Source: Nematocida parisii ERTm1 (lineage: Eukaryota > Microsporidia). Taken from it: 64,000 bases of DNA. Every line of letters starts with the position of its first letter. Within the stretch, counting starts at the first letter, position 1. Under the pieces are notes generated by a model that saw nothing but the letters and a program-made list of their open reading frames with translations, made no database searches and was not told where the DNA came from. Below are positions 58,019-64,000 of this stretch, piece by piece. The DNA is taken from the NCBI RefSeq assembly GCF_000250985.1, contig NW_013524647.1, positions 501,533 to 565,532 on the forward strand, read 5' to 3'. The translations under genes were made by a program, and so were the position numbers.

Positions 58019-59899
58019 ATGCAAGAAACATGGGCACACACAGCTCTCTGCTTTGACACACTCTCCGGGATATCCTCAAGGAAGGAGATAATTAAAAGAC
58101 TCTCCCTGTACTACAGTGCTTTAAATATGACCGAATTAATTGAGTCTGTTTACCTCTCAATTGCCAGAATTTCCAGCGAGTCAAATGGCGTGGAAATGAA
58201 CATTGGTGAAAATATTTTATTGAAGGCGCTGAGTAAATTTAGTTCCCTGTCAGTTGAAAATTTAAAAAAAAAATAGAAAGAAAAAGGAGATATTTCTTCT
58301 GTTATAACGGTAAAAAACAGACCAAAATTATTCTTTATTAGGAAAAATCAGGTTCTTTATTTATCTGAAGTATTTTCGTGTTTAAAGGGTCTTTCAGAGA
58401 TGACTGGGAAGGACTCTACAGCACAGAAAGTGCAAAAAATAGCAGAATTGCTTACACGGTGCAGTGTAGATGAAGAGATCAAGTATATTATACGGATTAT
58501 TGATGGGAAGATGAAAATCGGGTTATCCACACAGAGTATTTTATGCGGGCTGGGGCTTTCATTTAAGGAGCGGTTTGGTTTGAAAAATAGTGAAAAAACC
58601 GTTATTTTTGATTCTGAAAATGGAAAAATTCAAACAGAAAATAATTTATGCAGTAATCAGATTGAATGGACAGATGATGAAAATAAAGTAATGGAGGATA
58701 TAAAAGAAGCATATGCTCAATTGCCTTCATTTGAGAAAATCATAAAAAATGTATTTTCTAACGGAATTTCATCTCTCTCCTCGGATTTAATCACTCCCGG
58801 GTATCCTTTAAGACCGATGCTGGCGATTCCTGAGAAGAGTCCAGAAACTGTCTCTGCTAGGTTTAAAAGTGAATATTTAGTGGAGTATAAGTACGATGGA
58901 GAAAGAGTCCAAGCACACTACTTCAACGGAAAAATAGAATTATTCAGCAGGGGATTAGAATCTACAACGGAAAGGTTTAACCAATTAATTGACTCACTGA
59001 AGAAATCGAATAAAACCGGCGAGAGTTTTATAATTGATGCAGAAGTAGTTGCGTACTGCAGGGATACGCAGAAGATCCTTTCATTCCAGACACTATCCAA
59101 CAGGAAAAGGAAATTTACAGAATCAAATGCGGGTAAGTCTGAGAGTGACATTGCCTTGTTTATATTTGATATTCTGTACTTGGGAAGGCCTCTTAATAAG
59201 ATGAGTATACGGGAGAGGAAGAAGATTCTGAATGAATCCTTTACTCAGATAAAAGGAGAAATATTCATTGCAGAGAGTTTTATGTTCTGCACCAACGACT
59301 TAGAAAGGTTGAACAAGATATTTTCCGACTCACTGGCCAGTGGGTGTGAAGGGGTTATGGTAAAGTCAGCTGACGAGACAGATTCTGGGTACGAGCCATC
59401 TAAAAGGAGTCAGAAATGGGTTAAGCTCAAGTCAGACTATATCACTGGGTTATTTGAGACTCTTGATTTATTGGTTATAGGTGGATACACTGGAAAAGGT
59501 AAGCGAACGGGCGTATACGGCGGATTTCTACTTGGGTGCCTAAATGAAAATGGCGTAGTAGAAACAATCACAAAGATAGGCACGGGGTTCAGTGAGGCAG
59601 TGCTTGAAGATCTGAGTAAGGAGCTTAAATCATGCATTACAACAGAAGCACAGACAGAGATAAGCATACAGAACACACCTGACGTATGGTTTAAACCAGT
59701 CACTGTATGGGAAGTGGCTGCCGCAGGATTTTCTGTATCCTCTGAGTATACGGCTGGAATGGGTGCATTTGACCTTCCGGATGGCAAGGGAATTTCTTTG
59801 AGATTTCCTCGGTTTATTAGGCAAAGGGATGACAAAGCAGCGGACAGTTCCACGTCAAGTGAGCAGCTCCTTCATTTATTCAGGGCATCCCAGCAGTGA
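58019..59899 (+). CDS. CDC9: ATP-dependent DNA ligase I, interrupted by one in-frame stop
   Basis: Two open parts in the same frame: 58019-58276 (85 codons, then TAG) and 58277-59899, together 625 sense codons with one stop at codon 86. The protein reads smoothly across the stop as the ligase I DNA-binding domain (helix FCDTLSGISSRKEIIKRL style at the start; GDISSVITVKNRPKL and SEMTGKDSTAQKVQKIAELL after). The catalytic motif E-Y-K-Y-D-G-E-R has its Lys at about codon 291. Later come F-I-I-D-A-E, EGVMVK and KWVKLKSDY. The first internal ATG (58400) would lose most of the DNA-binding domain. The stop follows ten A residues. Start in TTTTTTATG, 13 bp after the tRNA. Confidence 0.85.
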
Positions 59900-60368
59900 A
59901 TTTTCAGTTATTTTTACTTATAGTAGTACTATTAGTGAAGACTTAATGAGGTAGGAGTAATAAATTCTGGTTAACTTTATTTTTATTTTAATTGTAAACT
60001 TATAACTCTATATGCATTAAGTATTTAATTATAACAGTACGATTACTTTATAGTAAATGTGTAATAAATTCGGTCTAATTTTATGATTAAAATAACAGTA
60101 AATGAGTAAATTATTTACTACTTAATGTATAGTATTTAATGAGTAAGCAGAAGTACACTATTTATTATACATTGTGTAATATTTAATAGGTGCATAGAAA
60201 TAAATAAATTATCATTACTATTTAACCATTGTGTAATATTTAAACATAATAAACTGATTTGTTATAATGCATTACTTTTTATATATTGTGTTTTAAGTTC
60301 ACTGCTTTTCTTGTTGTATTTATTGTATTTTTGTTTTCTTATTATATGCATTTTGTTTTGCAAAATTA
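59900..60368. other. AT-rich intergenic with sparse repeats
   Basis: 469 bp with scattered ATTGTGTAATATTTAA units (60168, 60230). No gene seen. Confidence 0.65.
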
Positions 60369-62468
60369 ATGCATCGTATGAGTTCACTCGGAGCAGCAGC
60401 ACCTCCAAATACCGATGAAATAATACCAGAAATCAAAGCACTGGAGTATACATACACTAGGTCTACATTTACATCAGCACCGACTAAAAGAGCGGATTTG
60501 AAAAAGACAAAGATTCCTTTTATTATATCTACTACAATCCTTCCTGTGAATGAGCAGCCTGTTAAAAGAGTTGAGGTGATACCTCGGTGTAAGGACTGCA
60601 GGGCGTACTTAAATACATACAGTGAGGTAATACCACCTGGTTATAAATGGAGATGTTCTATATGCAGAGTAGTTAACGACTCACCTTCTCCATTGCATTC
60701 ATACGGTGGGTCACTTCGTGTATTTAGTCCATCTGAGAATACAGAGAATAACAAGAGGGTGAGTACCAATCCTATTCTTACAGAGAGTATTTTAGAATTT
60801 GTCTCACCCTCAGAGAGGAACACTCCTCCACCGGCATCTTTAATGTTTTTGGTGGAGTGTACGTCTGAGACAATTGAAAAGGGGATATTTAGTGCAGTGT
60901 TGCATCAGATAAGTGAATCGCTTGATTATTTAAATGATCCTCACGAGCGGGCAACTATTACAATTATACTTATTTCTTCTGTTGTAGAATTAGTCAGACT
61001 GAATCAGCCAGATCTTATTGTAGATAGAATTAATGAAGTGGAGGGGGCTTTACCTATGCTAATGGACACAGAATACACAGCTAGAATAAAAGACATAAAA
61101 AAGGATATTTTAAGTAAAATGTCTAAGATAGAAGAGTATGCACTGCAGTGTGTGCGTGAGCCTGGAAACAACTTCGGGCTGGCATTAAAGCTAGTGAAGC
61201 ACTTATCGCATAGAAGAGCAGAAGTATTTGCATTTTTATCTACTCCCCCTTCTTTAAAGTCTGGTGCTATTATCAAACCTTCACTCAGTCTAAGACCGTG
61301 TATGAGCTTTTATGAGCACATGGCGAATTCACTGGTTGAGTCTAATGTTTCTGTGAATATATACGTACTTACCTCAAAGACTGTTGAAATACCTGCTCTT
61401 CTTCCGCTGGTTGAGAAGACTGGTGGGTACATTAAATACTACCCTGCATATATAGGCCATTACACACAGGATAAGGACGCACTGCGCTTAGACTTAATGC
61501 AGCACCTATCGCTAGACAATGGAAATAATGCGTACTGCAGGGTGCGCGTTTCAAACGAAGTAGCCATAAAGAAATACTGGGGGGTAGATGTGCAAAATGA
61601 CGGACTCATTAGATTATCTAGGCTGTCTCGTGGTAAGACTATATCCTTTGAAATAGATTATGAAGATGATTTGGTTTTGGAGGGGCTGACTGTCCAGATA
61701 GCTACAATTTATACGAATGTTATTGGTGAGCGGATTGTGCGTATTTTAAATTTTACAATTGGACTCGGGCCCACAGCGATTGATATCTTGGGGCTGGTTC
61801 ATGGAATAACTTTAAAGGCTCTCGATGCAGAAGTTGCACAGCGGGGCATGGGCATAAAAACAGTTCTGAAAATGTCAAGTGAAGTGACGGAATGTACCGG
61901 TTTAATGGGGACTATGTCAGTGTTCCCCAATTTAATACACGGTCTAATTAAGAATAAGGTATTTAAGAATGTATCTTCTGATTTAAGAGGTATAACGTAC
62001 TGGGCATTAATTGACGAACCAATGAAAACAGTAGATGCTATAATATATCCCACACTTGTCCGGCTAGATACAGATGTAAATGAATCTGAAAGTGACGAGG
62101 TTATACTTCCCTCGCCCATGCGCCTCTCTGGCAATATGGTTGGTGCGGAGGGCGTTTACTATCTTGACTGTGGTATAATTGCGTATGTGTTTATAGGAAA
62201 TAACTCTTCCTGCAATTTATTTGAAGGCATACAGGGCAGAGCATCCATTAACCCACAGGACAAGAAATATGAAAAAATACGGAATATAATGGATTATATG
62301 GTAGATGGTAGAATATCTGATCCTGTGGTCTATATTGTACAGCAAGGTGGCCATTCGTTCCTTTTAGAGGGTTTACAGTCTATGCTTTTAGACGACGGTG
62401 CATCCCCTGTATCTGCTTCGTATCAGGAATACTATAATAGATTTGTAGCAAAAGAGTATTTAAAATAA
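60369..62468 (+). CDS. SEC24: COPII coat protein Sec24-like (copy B)
   Basis: 699 residues. Zinc finger C-K-D-C-R...WRCSICR, trunk with SLMFLVECTSETIEKG and the conserved VFAFLSTPPSLKSGAI region (a Sec23/24 G-G-x-x-x-x-F position), beta-sandwich with AYCRVRVSNEVAIKKYWG (a Sec24-type R-x-S-x-G), helical domain, IIYPTLVRLD (Sec24 I-Y-P-R-L) and gelsolin-like YYLDCGIIAYVFIGNN. Shares domain order, but little identity, with copy A at 31354. Two Sec24 proteins are usual in fungi (Sec24, Lst1). The ATG at 60378 is an alternative start. Confidence 0.85.
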   Translation: MHRMSSLGAAAPPNTDEIIPEIKALEYTYTRSTFTSAPTKRADLKKTKIPFIISTTILPVNEQPVKRVEVIPRCKDCRAYLNTYSEVIPPGYKWRCSICRVVNDSPSPLHSYGGSLRVFSPSENTENNKRVSTNPILTESILEFVSPSERNTPPPASLMFLVECTSETIEKGIFSAVLHQISESLDYLNDPHERATITIILISSVVELVRLNQPDLIVDRINEVEGALPMLMDTEYTARIKDIKKDILSKMSKIEEYALQCVREPGNNFGLALKLVKHLSHRRAEVFAFLSTPPSLKSGAIIKPSLSLRPCMSFYEHMANSLVESNVSVNIYVLTSKTVEIPALLPLVEKTGGYIKYYPAYIGHYTQDKDALRLDLMQHLSLDNGNNAYCRVRVSNEVAIKKYWGVDVQNDGLIRLSRLSRGKTISFEIDYEDDLVLEGLTVQIATIYTNVIGERIVRILNFTIGLGPTAIDILGLVHGITLKALDAEVAQRGMGIKTVLKMSSEVTECTGLMGTMSVFPNLIHGLIKNKVFKNVSSDLRGITYWALIDEPMKTVDAIIYPTLVRLDTDVNESESDEVILPSPMRLSGNMVGAEGVYYLDCGIIAYVFIGNNSSCNLFEGIQGRASINPQDKKYEKIRNIMDYMVDGRISDPVVYIVQQGGHSFLLEGLQSMLLDDGASPVSASYQEYYNRFVAKEYLK

Positions 62469-62829
62469 TCTGTTATAATAAATAGTATAATACTGTTACT
62501 TACTGGTTTATTTACTCAGCGGCCCAAATTATCCTAAATCCAAAATTTGCTTGGCAATTCAGTCACTGCAATAAAGAATGTTTTTATTAGAATTTTTTCA
62601 CTTTCAGATTTTATTATTAAATGCAAAGCCTATACAGAAATATTCCTACTTAAACACCTTTATTTTTATTTTAAATAATTTACATATAACCAGAAAATTA
62701 AGACGAATAAGATGTTCTTATGTATAACACACTAAATATAACAGACACTGTAATATATAAAGTATATAAAGTAGATTATTTATAATTTCTAGTAGCTGGT
62801 TTCTTTCTCTTTCTTGTAAATGTGTGCAC
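62469..62829. other. AT-rich intergenic, nothing seen
   Basis: 361 bp. No ORF, repeat or structure I can support. Confidence 0.65.
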
Positions 62830-63000
62830 TTAAGTTGTTTTCTTGTGAAAGGCATTCTTAAATTTGACCTTTATTTAATTCGTATACGTATTTATAGACC
62901 GTATAATCAATTTAATTTATGTTGGCGTATTCGGGTTAACAACAATTTCTTATTTAATTTGTGCTACACAATGCTGGTCTTAGCATACAACAATATTTAT
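62830..63000 (+). pseudogene. 3' remnant of the large family (end of coding part and tail)
   Basis: GTTTTCTTGTGAAAGGCATT continuing to CTTAAATTTGACC matches the last codons and stop of the 2412 gene (4269-4306). The following 120 bp match its non-coding tail. Only the end of the gene is left. Confidence 0.65.
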
Positions 63001-63111
63001 TCCCTATAATTACTTACAAAAACAAACGAGTAGACCAATAGTGATTTTATTGAGTTTTTAATAATTCCAATATATGCTTCAATACATACCATAGGAAATG
63101 AATAAAATTCA

Positions 63112-63545
63112 GTACTTTATTTTTCTATATATAATTTATATACTACAGTATATGTCTATATATGAAAATAAAATAGACATAGAAGAATATGAAAAAGAAA
63201 GCATAGATAAGATTAAGAATACTTGAATGAACTGAAGAGAGCAAAAAATAATTTAGTTTTATTTATAGTCAAGGGAGCTAAAATATATAATGATGTAAAG
63301 AATTATAAGAACTGAATGCTATCAAATTTAAAACTAACGTAATTGAGAATTACATGTCCCCCATAAAGTCACTTATTTCAATTATTAGAGGAAAATCTAG
63401 TCGTACAACTAATGAGGAAGTAATTGCAGATTTCTGGAGTACTAACAATTTATCTATTATACTAATAACTATAGCTATTTCTATAATTATTCTTAGTATA
63501 TTCGGGTTATACCAAAATGAGATAAAACCACTAATGAACAATTAA
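63112..63545 (+). pseudogene. C-terminal remnant of a tail-anchored family gene
   Basis: From about 63112 one frame reads F-S-I-Y-N-L-Y-T-T-V-Y-M-S-I, matching the NLYNSIFRMSI block of the intact copy at 19139. It reaches S-I-D-K-I-K, then changes frame several times. From 63354 to 63545 it is open again (63 codons) with N-V-I-E-N-Y-M upstream, then a membrane helix (SIILITIAISIIILSIFGLY) and a tail ending PLMNN. The N-terminal 270 residues are absent. Clearly a decayed family member. Confidence 0.75.
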
Positions 63546-64000
63546 ACATTCATTATTTTAACAATACCACTGCATTAAACTATAATGCTTATATAAGCAT
63601 AGTCTGAGAAGAGTAGTCCAGTAATTAAAGTAACAATTCAATATTCTTCTTTATTTTATTTTAGAATTTCTATATTTAAATTTGTTTGTTCTTATACAAA
63701 GGATAGACTTATTTTAATTTTTTATTATTCTTGCCATATAAAACTTTAAACATTTACATATTATAGCACTAGATGACTTCGCATAGATATGTGTCTGGTA
63801 CCTACACTAGATATAGTTCATCATATGATAGAAACCATTAGTTAATTCTTTAAAAGGCACATTAAGACACTTTAATGAGATTTGAATACGCCTTTATATA
63901 CACCGCATGTTTAATTTAATTCATATTAACTTGTTTATGTAATCATTCAGATAACTCATGTATTACTATATTTGTACTAGTCTTGCCATACAGCATAAAA
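63546..64000. other. Right flank with third copy of the conserved tail
   Basis: From about 63888 the sequence (TTTAATTTAATTCATATTAA ... TAACTCATGT ... CATACAGCATAAAA) aligns with 4330-4470 with an internal deletion. Nothing coding is seen in 63546-63887; TGACTTCGCATAGATATGTG near 63777 resembles 18362. Confidence 0.5.

Noticed and set aside
57856-58059. N-terminal extension of the 57337 gene
   Set aside because: The frame runs antisense through tRNA-Cys and is open only by chance.

Overview
The window looks like nuclear DNA of a microsporidian, most likely of the Nematocida clade. The genes are intron-free and closely packed, often only 15 to 60 bp apart. The proteins are eukaryotic but shortened and fast-evolving (a 95-residue Dre2, a 313-residue Pcf11, a 152-residue ubiquitin-eS31 fusion), and the DNA is AT-rich. 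Start codons repeatedly sit in a T-rich context such as TTTTTATG. Several lineage-specific families of secreted or membrane proteins are present; families of this kind are known from Nematocida. The genus is inferred from protein character, not from a database match.

Layout. The left end (1-5.2 kb) and right end (62.5-64 kb) hold members and remnants of two paralogous families: a tail-anchored family (member at 234, others at 19.1, 35.4, 45.9 and 63.1 kb) and a larger secreted/anchored family (2.4 and 42.6 kb). A GC-rich structured RNA candidate lies at about 1.9-2.24 kb. From 5.2 to 15.7 kb there is a housekeeping block: DRE2, an amino-acid transporter, a CorA-type transporter, a HEAT protein, an unassigned protein, PCF11, an SPT20-like gene and a PITH-domain gene. 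From 15.7 to 21.9 kb AT-rich palindromic repeats alternate with small unknown genes and a secreted lysine-rich protein. From 22 to 40 kb lie NAC-alpha, a prenyltransferase alpha subunit (frame-disrupted), ERB1, ubiquitin-eS31, a proteasome alpha subunit, an adenosine-kinase-like enzyme, SEC18, a SEC24, a tiny U1-type zinc-finger gene, a Rab prenyltransferase beta subunit, MCM4 and a SNARE. From 40 to 47 kb there is a repeat protein and two family genes, one of them flanked by 90-bp direct repeats. From 47.6 to 55.4 kb, visibly richer in G+C, lie HSP90, an OB-fold protein, a FANCJ-type helicase, PFS2 and UTP7. From 55.4 to 57.3 kb repeats surround small membrane proteins including a PRA1. Then come tRNA-Cys, a DNA ligase with an in-frame stop, and a second SEC24.

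Functional themes: ER-Golgi traffic and Rab prenylation (two SEC24, SEC18, SNARE, PRA1, prenyltransferase alpha and beta), mRNA 3'-end formation (PCF11, PFS2), ribosome synthesis (ERB1, UTP7, eS31, NAC), and DNA replication/repair (MCM4, DNA ligase, FANCJ-like helicase, OB-fold partner candidate). There is a 151-bp run of N at 28928-29078. All identifications come from motif recognition by eye; no database search was possible.
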